A stretch of 64,000 bases of DNA, from assembly GCA_963855995.1 (NCBI GenBank), contig OY979717.1:34296997-34360996 (forward strand), given 5' to 3'. Position numbers and translations under genes: made by a program. The notes beneath the pieces are model-generated. The model saw only the letters and a program-made list of their open reading frames with translations, was not told the origin of the DNA and searched no databases. Below, one piece after another: positions 51,273 through 63,389 of this stretch. The stretch is from Muricea muricata. Its lineage: Eukaryota; Cnidaria; Anthozoa; Malacalcyonacea; Plexauridae. The first letter of the stretch is position 1, and each line of letters begins with the position of its first letter.

Positions 51273-54200
51273 TTAGACATTGGCCTGAACGGAGCGATTC
51301 AAGCGCTCCTGAAACGTTTTCTCTGACATCAAACAAAAGTCAGGGAACTCGAGGACGCTCTGCCATTTGTCTTTCTTCGGAGAATTCTTCGCCGATTCCA
51401 TTTGTTCCAACCTTTCCGCGGCTTTCTCGGCTTCTTCCTGCTCTTGAATTTTCTTATTTTCAATTTCAGCAAGGGTTAGCTCTTTTTGTTCAACAACCTT
51501 ACAAAACGTGTGAAAATGCAAGAGGATGAGTTCCTAAATAAGTGCAGATGACTGCACAGCTAAGTGCCGTGTTCACAAAAGGGACCTGAGAATTCTGAAA
51601 TGATCTTTAAAACTACGCTAATTAGGAAAGTTTGGAATCTTGCAGTTAAATGTTAGTTGAAAGCAAGGAGTGGTTATTTGAAGGTGGGGTGCAAGGTCGA
51701 GCTCGGTAAAAATTTTGAAATGTATTTTGTAGCGTTTCGCAATTAGCCTGTACTGAACAAGAGAAGATGGAATTACCTTGAGTATTTAAGATCGTGGTAA
51801 GTGATCAAAATCATCGAGTGCATCTCTAATCGCACACGAAATTTGCATGCATTTTTCTGTAGTTAACTGTTTTCAAATCAAAGAAATGGGTTTCCAGATT
51901 AGTAGTTTATAACTGGCTTCATCCGTACTTTAACGAATAGTGCAAGCTCTTCATGTCAAAATGGTCACGGTGCAAGGATTCATCTATTGTCAGTGATCAG
52001 TGTTTTGGGCAGACTATATGACTTTGTAAACAATACAGTGGACCATTTCCTTTTTAGACAAACTTTTGAGTTAGGAATATTCATTGGTGCAGCTGGAAAG
52101 AGCATCCTAAATTTAGTAAAATGGTGAAGTTTGGTTGCAAAATATTGTGAAATGTGGAAAATATAGCCCTGTGATGTTTGCAAAGTTTGCATACTGTTGT
52201 ATTATGCGCAGAAAAGTGTAATCACAATTCGAAATCTGATTACACTTTCCCGCGCATAATGCAAAAGTATACAAAATTCGCAAACTTCACAGGGCTATGT
52301 TTTCCACATTTTATTCTTTTGCAACCAAACTTCACAATTTTACTAAATTTAGGATGCTCTTTTCCGCTGTGCTAATGAATACCCCTAATTCTAAAGTTTG
52401 TTCAAAAGGGGAATCGTCCATTAAGACTACACACTTTCTCCGATGTAACAAACGACAAGAAATGCCCGTCTCCTATCTGGTTGTCTTATATGTAGTTTAA
52501 CTATGAAATGTTTATTCTCGTTCATGAAGTTTTAGAGCATAGAATTTGGACTTCGGAAATAGTATAATTTTGCGGGATTTGGTAACGCTACGGATGAGTA
52601 GCGGCGTAGCAATTTTTGTCTGCAACAAAAAAAGTGGTGGAAGGGGGATATGCCCCTCCCCATGCTTCGCGGGCCATAAAAGTTCTAGTTAGTTCCTACC
52701 TCTCGCAGCTCGGGGGTCATAGTGAATCTCATTTTGAAATTCTTGGTGTATTTCTTTGGCATTATAGGTTCATCCATGATCTCTCTGTTGAAATCAGCCC
52801 AATACTTTTCGTAGTCGCTTTCTGACTCGCAACTGATCATTTTCACGAGGAGAGATCGGAATCCCCTCGAGGTCTTCTCGTGAATCTGTCGGCGATCGGC
52901 GGATTTGAGAAAGGACGCGGCCGCGGCTAGCATGGTGGACACGGCTCCAATACACGCGACAACTTCTTTTGGGACTCCATCGAGAAGAGCCATGGCTGTG
53001 GTACTCGCTGAAAAAGGAATACCCAGAAAAGGTCACCGAATACCAATATAAAATAAGTGACCAATGAAGTACTGTTAAGTTGTAAAATTTAGGAAGGAAA
53101 AGTAATTGTCCTGAATATTGCTTCACTGATTTTTCTAAAAACTTGTGTTCGTATTTATAGTTGCTTTAGCGGTTACTCGGGTAAGGCATAGACTTTCCCG
53201 AATTGTGTTACATCGCAACCTATATTTCCCGGCAAAGCCTGTAGTTTTCGGAAAGTATTTTACTAGACAATTTAGAAGATTAATTTAAAAGATTTTATTT
53301 TGATTTTTTTTCTGATGACAGATTTATTATGCAAAAATATTTTCAGGAAATTTTTAAAACTCTACGCTATATTCTGTAACCTTAAATCAAGTACACGGTA
53401 AGAATTTGTCAACAAAGGTGGTTACTCAAAACAAGGATTGATCAATGTTTGGCTGCCCACATTGTTCACAATATTGCTCAGCCTGAATTGGTTAACTTTA
53501 ATAATGACTAACTTTGGTCACAAAAAAACTAATTGGAGACTTTCTTGGTGGGAATATCAACCAATAAGAGCCACGTATTTTGTACTTAATCACTAATATT
53601 TAACTACAACTAACATAGTGACAACCTAGCTCTGAGCAAAATTTGTGGTAACACTGAACCTATGTTTCAGAGACATTTATGTATTCAACATTGTCAAATT
53701 CAACACAACTGCCAGCAGGTGTTCACTACTGTGGGCCCGTATTAAGCGTGACCAACCCTGTCAACTTTTCCTTGAGTTGGAAACCGCAGAGGGAAAACCC
53801 ACGATAAAACCACCGCGCAATAGTTTGCTTTGTTTTATGCTTGGTCTTACATCAAAGTTTTTATTTTGAAGACAAACTCGACAAAGGATACCAAAATTGT
53901 CAGTCTGCTTTAAAATTCTAGTTACAAATTATTTCTTTGATTTCATCGCGAAATCTTTGCCGTTTAAACCACGCTCCCTTAAAAAGCTATAGACTTTCTT
54001 CGTGTATAAAGGGAAGGTTGTCCAAAGCTGGCTTGTAGTACTAACCTTAGGTTAAAGTATAACCATGTGTTTCAGTTTCTGTATTTCGACACTTTTATTT
54101 TAGTGATACATTTATATTAAAGTGTATTAATAACTTAACATGCATTTCTATTGGAGCATAATTTAGTTTGGAAAACTTGTAAACAATTATATTTTGTTTT

Positions 54201-57200
54201 GTAAAATATTATATAAAAATATATAAATTTTCAACAAAAATTATTTTAAAACAATTTAGGCTAAAACCGTTCAGAAAGTATATTTTCTGGTTTAAGTCTA
54301 TATTACACTTAAAAATAGATTGTTAGAAAGATCAGATCAAAGATTCAGTGATATTCTCAAAAATTGCTGATTTTTTGTTGTTTTTTGTCAGTTTTAAAAC
54401 ATCAAAAAATTTTGAAGAATTAGTTTTTGTCAATGTCATACCTTTGAATAGTTTAGCATCAAATTTTGTTGCTGCATTTCTTCTTTTGTTAAGGTGGTCA
54501 TTCCCCTTTAAAGCATTTTTTTTTATTTTACAAGGTACAGACTCAGCAAAAACATTTTTTTAAGGGGCACAGTGGTAAAAATCAAAATCTAAAAAAAATT
54601 TTCAGGTTACTCATTAATTACACTAATTATCCAATATGGCCGCCCGCTAATTAGCCAAAAAATGGCGTCGCATGAAACATGATACCACACACACCGTTAA
54701 TCAGAAGAACATAAATGACATATATTTTGAAAGCTTATAACATGATCTAGTAACTGACCATCTTTATTTTCACTTTAAAACATTTTTGCAAAAAATTTGG
54801 TAAAAAATCTGCACATTAGGAAAAAACAGGGATTTTTTACAGCTAATTAGGTAATTAAACCTCATTTATACAAAAAAGTAAGAACGCGTCACAAAACTAC
54901 AATACCATTATTCCATTTATTATTATTAATATTGTTTCAAACTGTTTAACAACAGAGGCTCTGACTGTTTCAGCAAGCATGAAACAGCTTTCAAGAGGTC
55001 CCATATCTCGATGCATGCCTATTATATTATAAATATATTAAAAGTATATTTTCCATGCAATTGATGAAGGACATATGCAAAATGTTTCACAAAATTTCTC
55101 AAAATGTAGAATGCTCCACCTGCGAGGAGTTAATCGAAGCTAAGTATGATTTGAAAACTGGACTACTTCACCGCCTAGAAATCTTTCAGTTTTCTATATT
55201 TCTCTGTTGAGTAATGTTTCGAAAGTTCAGTCGAGTTATGTACAGAATATAGAAAAAAAACCCTTACTTATAACATGCAGAAAAACAACACACGCAGTTT
55301 TGATGTCATTTCTCAGTATCGACAATAGGGAATGACGGAAAAGCGTGTGTGTCTATGGCAATTTTTAGTATACTTACCCCATGGAGTTGTGATTTTTCCA
55401 ACAGAACTAGGAGATGGACAATTTATTTGCCGGGATTAAAATGTTTTCCATCTCAAAATGTGCGAAAATCAACACCAAAGTTTCACATAAACAGGTGGAA
55501 CCGGATTGATTACACGGAACCTGTTAGTGTTATTGTATGCGGTTTCTAAATATAGCCTTCGACTTACGTATACTGTATATATAGCTAACGTTGATCCAGT
55601 TTGCAATTAATTCAATCTTTTTTTTCCGCATAAGATCAACATTTTAAATGTGATTTCGAGACTCAGCAAACGTAATTTTGGTTGCTGATTCGTTTTAACC
55701 CGGGAATTTAGATTTCGCCTATTTAAGCATGAAATCATGCAATTTACCACAATGAAGTGGACGTATAACTAGTTTCACAGACAGTTTCGCCCAATGGTTT
55801 TGAAAGCTTTTATAAATTCTACTATCTCAACGCCCTGCCGACATTCTGACGAAATGAGGATAAATTTGACTACATTAAGAGGTCCAGACTTCACTTCTGC
55901 GTCCGCTACAATGCGCTGCATGTATGGGTTAATATGCGCATTTGATTATAATGCATTAATGCTCGGATAGTTTTATTTTGGCTTTTCTGGTAAAGGAGTG
56001 AAACACTACTACCACTGTATGCATCCTGAGTAAGGCATTATTCTTTCTGAACGATGGAAGTTATGAAATATTCGATAACTGTGTTGCTTAAGCTCCGATA
56101 AACGAAGTCGTGAAATGAAGCCATTCAGACCATAAATTTCCACAATAATATACGTATAATTATAATACAAAACAACCGTAACTCCGAAAATAAACATTTT
56201 GAATTTATTCGAGCTTTCGACTATATTTTAGTCATTCATCAGGAGTGACGCTAACAGTGACACTTACAGTATATAGTAAACCATAGCGTAATTGGATGCA
56301 TAATAATTTTAATGTTGCCTATACTTATATTTGGAAACATGTGTAAGTACACATTAACTAGTTAAATATAATGAGCTCTTTTAAGCTTTAGTTCCATGGC
56401 TTGGTTCGGGTTTAAACCGTCATATGGCAAGCGATTCTTGAAAAGAAGGAAGGACCAGTGATCTGCAGATTTGTTGAGAATCTTTAAGTTGTTTAGAAAA
56501 AACCTCGATAGTATGCAAGTAACAGCAAACTTATTCTTCTGGTAGTGGGTATGTTCCAAAATATATTTGATATGGTGTTCGCAGTTTATGACGGGATTGA
56601 AAATTTCATATCTGTTTATAACTTGATAATAATTTGCTACTTTAATTTTGCGCCCTTCACGGACGATCATCAAGCAAATTTTGTGACAAAATTCAATTAG
56701 TTAGTTTCTTATCGTCGGTTGTTTGCTTGCGCGTGTCTTTATCTTGGAGCGTGCGTTTTAATCTTCCCGCACAGAAATTCTCCCGATGGTGACACTTTGC
56801 AAACATCTTATTCCTTCTGTTCAATAGTTCTGCCAATCAAATTTGCAACTTTTCCTCGATGCATAGATTGCAACGTTTAGCCCCTGGTAAATCGTTTAAG
56901 AATTGACCACTTTTTTGATAGCTCTTCCATCCCTCTATAATTTCCACAAGTACTTCGAAAGCTCCGTTTCTCATTCGTATTTTTTATTGTTAAAAGACTT
57001 TTTACGATTTCCAAATCTGCTCTTGAAGCTATTGGAAGTCGTTCCTTGCAGACCCCGTCCCGACTGGCTGTCACTTTTGCTTTATAATCTACGTTGTCGG
57101 TCAGGCATTTCTGTTCTAATGGACATTCATCTGCCTTTCCCATTCGTCTTCACTGTTTTACTAAAGGGTGGGTTACACCAAATGATATTCCCTTGACGTT

Positions 57201-57961
57201 TTTTTTTCGAAGATGGTGGATTGGTGGCATTTGGTTTGGATGAGTATTGCAGTTTCCTTGGAAAATTACCAGGCTGTAGTGCATCCTGGTAAAGTGGTGC
57301 AGCTCAGCAGCTGAATCCAACGATTGTTGGTCAGAGGAAAAGAATGATACAATACGCGTGTTAATAAGTTTTGGTAAATGTTTGACGAGAATGGGTGGAT
57401 GGTTTGACTTAACAAAGGCTCACTGTTTAGTTTTCTGTATACGGAAAGTATCTTCCGCTCGTAAGATCCATTGTTACGTTGAGGAAATTTACGGTTTGGT
57501 GGTTGATCTCCGCTGTGATCTTCAGTCCAAGCTTTTGAAATATAGTATGGATTTCTTTTCAATCTTTCTCAGCAGCTCGAGGGCTGTTGCTTTGCAGAAT
57601 AGTGAAGCCATGACGGTAAAGAGCCACGAACTTCTGCGAAACCAAAGATTCAAACGCATGCGCCAAAACGAAGACGCGCAAGCAAACAGCTGACGTGAAG
57701 AAACTAATTAACTGAAACTAATTTTGTGGCAAAATTTACCTGATGATCGTCCGTGAAAGGCGTGAAACTTAAAGTACAAATCATTATCAAGATAGAAATA
57801 GATTAAAAGCCCTACTTACAAGTATTGGAATGAGTGCATTTGTATCTACATATATTTATATATATAATTCCCTTTCGACAATTAAAGGTTGATATGTTGT
57901 CAGGAGTTTGCCGTTTTCGCATCGCGAAGATGGTGAAATATCACTTACGATGAGGATCCAT
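51273..57961 (-). CDS. Small membrane protein, SLATT-like, three coding exons
   Basis: Proposed exons in transcript order: 57961-57949, 53007-52700 and 51497-51273, giving 546 bases and 181 residues with matching phases. Exon 2 starts STTAMALLDGVPKEVV and holds a hydrophobic segment, ACIGAVSTMLAAAASFL, followed by H-E-K-T-S-R-G-F-R-S-L, resembling the second helix and following region of SLATT proteins (SMODS/SLOG-associating 2TM domain). Exon 3 (VVEQKELTLAEIENKK, EAEKAAERLEQME) is a charged coiled coil followed by a KDKWQ tail. The 13-bp first exon rests only on an ATG and a GTAAGT donor. If it is wrong, another upstream exon with a first helix is expected. Exons 2 and 3 are well supported; the family is a tentative call. 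Confidence 0.6.
52035..52428. mobile_element. Foldback element with about 190-bp arms in the SLATT-like gene intron
   Basis: The left arm includes GACAAACTTTTGAGTTAGGA, AGCATCCTAAATTTAGTAAA and ATAGCCCTGTGATGTTTGCA. The right arm repeats these inverted: TGCAAAAGTATAC, TTCACAGGGCTATGTTTTCC, TTTACTAAATTTAGGATGCT and CTAATTCTAAAGTTTGTTC. A short central pair, AAGTGTAATCACAATTCGAA and TCTGATTACACTTT, joins the arms. Confidence 0.7.
53430..53635. repeat. Degraded relative of the 48968-49100 MITE
   Basis: TAACTTTGGTCACAAAAAAACTA, AACCAATAAGAG and GTACTTAATCACTAATATTT correspond in inverted order to blocks of the HAX1 intron 7 MITE. Alignment was by eye and is loose. Confidence 0.4.
54070..56190. 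other. AT-rich intron sequence, no gene seen
   Basis: Part of the long first intron of the SLATT-like gene. Long T and A runs and no frame that reads like a protein. A decayed GGTTGTCCAAAGCTGGC repeat end lies at about 54015. Confidence 0.4.
56195..57700 (-). pseudogene. Decayed Penelope-like element
   Basis: Reading right to left, 57562-57266 gives pieces of an RT thumb and connection region (ITAEINHQ-like and NFLN-like blocks spread over frames). Next, 57143-56877 reads ADECPLEQKCLTDNVDYKAK and ELSKKWSILKRF, the Cys-rich and GIY-YIG-like part of Penelope proteins, with much of the domain scrambled. The 3' side reaches about 56195, with GAAAGCTCGAATAAATTCAAA, a tail often seen at the end of such elements. 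Multiple frameshifts show it is old. It lies in the first intron of the SLATT-like gene, same strand. Confidence 0.6.
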
Positions 57962-58107
57962 ACAGTTCGTACGGGTGGTGAAATAGTGAAATAGCGGTAC
58001 ACATATAGCAAATTTAAATGACCAAGTCAAACTTAATGCAGCTCTCCGATCCGATGAAATAAGTACATTAATAGCTACTTTGTGGAGCGTTACAGCAACT
58101 GTAATGC

Positions 58108-58132
58108 AGAGAGAGAGAGAGAGAGAGAGAGC
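58108..58132 (+). repeat. (GA)n microsatellite
   Basis: About 12 GA dinucleotides. Confidence 0.9.
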
Positions 58133-58790
58133 CGCGTGAAAAAGGACACGATTTCTTGCCAAACTTTTCACTGAATGTTTAACTATGTTGTGAGTGGGAT
58201 CCGCGCTAGCGGTTTGTATTAATTAAGCTCCTGCCTGTTGCCATGTGAAATACACACAAAAAACCTCGATGTTTTACCCCTTTTCGCGTTGTTTCTCCTG
58301 AAGGGACATAAAAAAACACCGGATTCATTTACGATACTCACCATGTTGACTTTGATGCCTGGTTTCGTCCCAAAGCAGTCGAAATGAGACGGTTCGTGTC
58401 ATCGATAGTTTTCGCAACGTGTTTGTTTTTATACATCCTTACCACTGAAACACAGGTGGTATGCACAGTAAAGCTTTCAGGGCTGTGCTTCGCAGTTTCG
58501 TGGTTTCTAAGTTGTAACAGGTACTTATTAAATCACACGTGACCGGGAGAACTGCCGTTAAAATCGGGGGGGGGGGGATCTAGCATCGTCATTGGGATGA
58601 GCTTTTCCGCGCTTAAGAGTCTCCTAACTTGCGTCGTTTTTAGCCTTTTTTCAAAATGTTTCGACTTTTAATGATCCGGGGGGAAGGGGCGGTCTCCGGC
58701 CTAATTTATCACCACATCCGTTCCGTTCCGCGGATCCGTTCCGCATCCGCATCCGCATTTCAGCCTAACTCGGCGGTCAAACGTATACAA

Positions 58791-58830
58791 ATCGCGAAGA
58801 TGGTGAATCTCACCTACGAAGAAGTGTCAC
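58791..58830 (-). repeat. Second copy of the sequence around the proposed SLATT-like exon 1 donor
   Basis: AATCGCGAAGATGGTGAATC (plus strand) matches ATCGCGAAGATGGTGAAATA at 57921, which spans the intron side of the proposed 13-bp exon donor. Both copies contain a GT-rich donor on the minus strand. Confidence 0.45.
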
Positions 58831-59244
58831 AGATCGTACAAACCGTGCGCTTCGTGAAACTGATTCATGGATCGTCAATCAGTTTGTTAGTCAGTGATCG
58901 AGACAGTTTGTGACCGAGGCTTCCTATTCGCAACTCACTCTCCAACTAGATAGCGACTTTTCTATACCAGATGCATGCTCGCGATTAACGGTAAATTTGT
59001 GTGTGTATTGGTGGTGAACTAGCGGATCGGTCCTAAGGTGCTGTCTAAGACGGTTTTTCCGCGCTTGAAGAGTCAGAATGCCACCCGAAGTGCATTTCAC
59101 AGTAAGGTTTGGGAATCCAGATAGAATTTGGTTTAACGTATAGACCTTAAACGTGTTTGTATTTGAGGACCTCCGCCTTAGCCTTATATTTAGCAAATGT
59201 TCTATCCGACTAATTTCTTTTGAAATCAACTCTAATAAAACAGT

Positions 59245-59350
59245 ATAGGGAATAAACAATAGGGCCACTCAGCAGTGCGGCATGTCCCCGTATTTTTATG
59301 CAATTGACTGGCCAGAATAATCGCTGAACAGCCAGAACTTGCATAATGGA
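59245..59350 (+). repeat. Copy of the CAGTATAGGGAAT MITE family (one end)
   Basis: CAGTATAGGGAATAAACAAT, then CCACTCAGCAGTGCGGCATG and TTATGCAATTGACTGGCCAG, matches the left outer end at 36343-36440. Confidence 0.65.
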
Positions 59351-59359
59351 CATGCGTCA

Positions 59360-60500
59360 TGTCACATGCGCGGCGACAGAAATCCAATTATAGGGACGAA
59401 TTACAATATCCCGCGGGATAACGAAAATGGGCAAGAGCACACCTTGGCCTTATGTTTGTGGAATACTAAATCTTAAGTTCCATGTTTTTGCAACAATAAG
59501 TAATAGAAATATTGTTCACTGATTGGATAAAATAATGATCACGCAAATTATATTCGGATCTTCAAGACAAAATTTACACAGAATGTTAATAACAGCAGCA
59601 CAGACGCGCGTACGCATTGTGCCTAGCTATTTTTAGTGGTGAACCGTGAACGCACCTGGTGCTTAATGCATGAGAACATTTCTAGTCTGCCACTGACCAA
59701 TACTCTTTTCGCATAGCATCATATGTATTATGGACGACGACAATTATATCACGGCTGAAATAAAACGGCCAAGTAGTTGTTATATAGTGAAGTACGTGAG
59801 TGCAGGCACGCGTTTTACAATCAATGAGTACAATACTTCTACTGTGCCTGTCAGTGAACTCTAAATTAGACTGGAACGATAACTTGGCCGCCATCTTTGA
59901 AGCCAAATTGGTTATCAATAGGTTATCAAGTTCAGTCCTTTTCTATTGTTTCTCTCGCCTGGGTTGACACCATTCTTCTGGGAATGTACCGAAATTTGAT
60001 GTTTTTATTTTGATTTAAGAGGTAATTTTATGGTTTATGAACTTATAGCCTAGTTTGCGATACAGTCTTTTTTAAAAATAGCAAATACCTCGGGAAAATA
60101 GTACTGTTTACGACATTTGTAGTTGTTGCCGCCATCTTGGCTCAACCCAAACGTAGAGTTTTTATCTGGAGTTATCGTTCCAGTCTTTATAGAGTTCACT
60201 GGTGCCTGTAAATAATTATCCAAACTGGTCGAAATTTAACCACAATCAGTGTAACAGTGTAGAGCCTATCGTATATGCATGTAAATCGGTTATACTACAT
60301 GTGGATGGTCTGATTTGAAGATTTTAGATTTCTGAAATTCTGAAAAATAGGGGTTTCCTCCATTCTGGAAGTTTGGGCAAGAAGAATTTACGAGACCATC
60401 AAGTTGATAGAAAATAGAAATGACTTTTTTAGTAATTCTTTATTTGCCTTAGATTGGAAATGCGAATAACCGCTTAATTTGGCGACAAATCCCCAAACTG
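59360..60500. other. No gene seen
   Basis: Non-coding. An inverted pair of AACTTGGCCGCCATCTTTG-like (59881) and GCCGCCATCTTGGCTCAACC (60130) motifs was noted, without clear element ends. Confidence 0.35.
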
Positions 60501-60514
60501 GTCTTCTTTCACTA

Positions 60515-60650
60515 TCAGATAACCCCCCCCCCCCCTTCCAACAATTTTCTACCCGGATTTCAACGTTTTGAAAAAATGATTTCTCGGACAATTGGGGTGG
60601 AGCGACCCCTCCCCCCCCCTTGGCTACGCCCCTGATTATGGTCTGGGTGC
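60515..60650 (-). repeat. Poly-G/poly-C bounded dispersed repeat
   Basis: Minus-strand GGGGCGTAGCCAAGGGGGGG and CAATTGTCCGAGAAATCA, ending in a G run near 60523. It has the look of a common interspersed repeat, not a gene. Confidence 0.45.
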
Positions 60651-60883
60651 TGCTTCTACCCTCCCCTTTAATTCGAACCAGAGGTGGCGGAGCTATGATA
60701 CAGCGGTGTAAACGGCAGCGCGTTAGATGTCGTTGTCGAAGCCATTGTGCGACACGTTCATTTTTACAAACATGTTTGGTTCTTTTCAGATTCGTTATAT
60801 GCTCTTTTTGACCATCATTTGGTTCAAAAATACTATAAAAATAATTCCCCAAGAAATATTGTCCTGTTCACATCGTCAGAGTA

Positions 60884-61015
60884 AAGGGAATAAAAAATTG
60901 CGCGACTCAGCAGTGCAACATTTCTCCCTGTTCTATGCAGTTGACTTGCCAGAACAATGGCGGAACAGTCAGTTTAGCGTTTCTATTGGTCTGACCTTAG
61001 CCAGCTTGTACACTT
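60884..61015 (+). repeat. Copy of the CAGTATAGGGAAT MITE family (one end, diverged)
   Basis: GTAAAGGGAATAAAAAATTG, CGACTCAGCAGTGCAACATT and TATGCAGTTGACTTGCCAG match 36343-36440 and 59245-59350. Confidence 0.6.
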
Positions 61016-61019
61016 AAGA

Positions 61020-61880
61020 AATTTTGCCTTCACCATAACCATGTCAGCTATCGGACGACTGCAGCGTGGATTAAATTGTTTAAGCGGGGTTTTTTTCTAG
61101 ACTACGATTAATTCTCAGCCCTGACCCAAACCAGAACGATTCATGGCAAGGGATAGTAATCCCAGCCAGGTTGACTGATGGATTATACTGGCTATCACGC
61201 ACTTGTAACGTGGTTTAAATTGTCTAAGTGTTTTTTTTTCTAGGCCATACTTAATTTTTATAGCCGTTACCAAAACCAAAAAGTTTCATGGAAAGGGTTG
61301 GAAGGGTTGGAGCTCGTTAACTTAAGACATAACTTAAGAATATGTTGGCTAAGAGGCTCTTGCAATGTGGTCTATAATATCAAAGCGTTGTTTCCTATGT
61401 CACGCTGAGTCACGCTTATATACTTAACGGTGACCAAAACCAATATGCTGATCATGGCAAGGGCTGGAATTGACCCAAGCTCGTGGACTTGAGACATTCT
61501 GTCACGGCCACTAGACTGTGTCGCCTGTCAGGCACTAGGTTTAAACGTGGTTTAAACTGTATAAGCGTTTTTTAAAAGCCTATAATCAATTCTTAGTCCT
61601 GATCAGGACCAAAATGATTCATGTCAAGGGCAGGAATTGATCCTTGCCTCGCTGATTGAGACATTTCGCCTTGACCACTAGACTATGCTTAATGCTTGTT
61701 ATCACGCACTTGCAACGTCGTTTAAACTCTCTAAGCGTTTTCTTTTTCTGGCCTATAATTACCTTGACCAAAACCAAATCTATTCATGTCAAGGGCAAGA
61801 ATTGATCCTGGCTTCGTTGACTTGAGCCATTATGCCTTCACCTCTAGAATGGGTTGGCTATCACACTAAAATAACTGCAT
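61020..61880 (-). repeat. Tandem array of five degenerate tRNA-like units, about 165 bp each
   Basis: On the minus strand each unit carries TCTAGTGGTCAAGGCGAAAT-like (pol III A box) and, about 35 bases on, GGATCAATTCCTGCCCTTGAC-like sequence (B box and T-arm), then TGGTTTTGG. The B-box segments fall near 61145, 61290, 61458, 61622 and 61788. Between them come GTTTAAAC and AAAAAACGC blocks. None keeps a complete cloverleaf by eye, so these are tRNA-derived repeats (SINE-like or pseudogenes), not working tRNA genes. Confidence 0.6.
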
Positions 61881-61889
61881 GATATTACG

Positions 61890-63180
61890 GATTTCTACTC
61901 GAAACCAACATAGGAAAACACTCTGATATTTGGTAGAAGAACACAAAAGAAATACATATTCAGTAGAGGCAACAAATTGCCTTTTCTGTAATTAATACAG
62001 TAAAATGCAGTAAACATATGACAATTTAATGTACCGCCTATTTCTTCATTTACAAAATTGTATTTAAGACATGTTGCTATATATGCTTAAACAAAGTTTA
62101 TCCCTGCTTCTTTAAGCTTCCACTTGCCATTAAGTAGATAGAAGCCAGACAAATACCAATGCCTGCGGCAGAAGCAATCATGCAAGATCTACAAAGATAG
62201 AAAATATACATTCCCTTTCTATTTTAGCTGGGTTCTTTCAAGAACATGATATATTTGGTAGTTTACTACGAACATTCCATATAATAAACTGCATGATATA
62301 ATAATTTCAAGTCATTACACAAGTCATAGCGTTTTCAGTTTTAGTGCAGTATTACATTTTATTAGAATGTTTGTGGTAAAGCACCAAATAATATCAAATT
62401 GCTTGCCGTTAACTAAATTAAACGATTAGATCACGGGGACGAATTTGAAAACGAAACTGACTTGGTGACTTCGGATTAAACATACCAAAGTTATAAATTA
62501 ACATTCCAAGTCATTTTTCAACAGCACACTGCGTGCATTGCCGATCTAGCTCGCAGGGTTTCTTTCAAGCTTTTCTCTTGGGTGTATTTTTTGCAGTCGT
62601 AGATTGAGTCAAGATGACCTGCAAGCGTCTGAAGTGACTGTGCCCAAAAAGTAGTTGAAACAGGGGGTAGTACTTAGAAAGAAAAGAGCAAGTTCTGGTC
62701 TTTGCATATGACCATCAACATAATGAATACTTTTCCTTGCATTTTGAAATGATTTTCAGCCATTTCGTCTTGATCCTCAGGTTTCGGTCACAAATTTAAC
62801 TCAAACAGCGTGATTTTAACTGCCCTGATTAGCGTTTTGTCGGAAAGATGAAGTTTTTGCGGCCCGTTTTAAACCCATTTTCAAAATGACACGACCAAGC
62901 CGAAAATAGCTACACTGACATATCAGTTTTATGTTACAGGATCACGAAGCTCAAATTGTTTAAAGTTTTAAATTTTGTCGTTCAATACGAATGTAGTTGG
63001 TAATGATTTAATATATATTTGCTTACGTTCGTCGTTGCCACTTATAGCAGTCCGCCTGTACCTAAAACTATTTTAGGCTTACTCGCGTAACTTTCAAAAC
63101 GGGCGCAAGGTCCAAAAAATCCCTGAATAACACCCTGATCTCGATTCATATTTGAAATTCATTTTTGTCCACCAGTGAGG
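61890..63180. other. No gene seen
   Basis: Non-coding, AT-rich. Nothing recognised on either strand. Confidence 0.4.
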
Positions 63181-63187
63181 GAGGTAT

Positions 63188-63380
63188 TAGAGGAGTTAGG
63201 TAATAATTCCGCGTTCTCAGTACGCGAAATTAAATTTTAATCCAAGCCCTAAATCTAATCAAATCTTCAATCCATCAAAGTTAAAACATGACAAATAAAA
63301 CGCTGGTTATAGGATTTAAGTTTGGGTTAGGGCTTGGATTAAGATTTATATGAGAACACGGAATTATTACCCTGAGTTAT
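63188..63380. mobile_element. MITE with GGTAATAATTCCGYGTTCTCA ends
   Basis: GGTAATAATTCCGCGTTCTC and TTTTAATCCAAGCCCTAAAT on the left are mirrored by GGGCTTGGATTAAGATTTAT and GAGAACACGGAATTATTACC on the right. Confidence 0.7.
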
Positions 63381-63389
63381 AACTCCAGC

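Noticed and set aside
53645-53869. 74-codon plus-strand frame
   Set aside because: Lies in the intron of a minus-strand gene, without motif or splice support.
58924-59268. 114-codon minus-strand frame
   Set aside because: No motif, and it does not join in phase with the SLATT-like exons.
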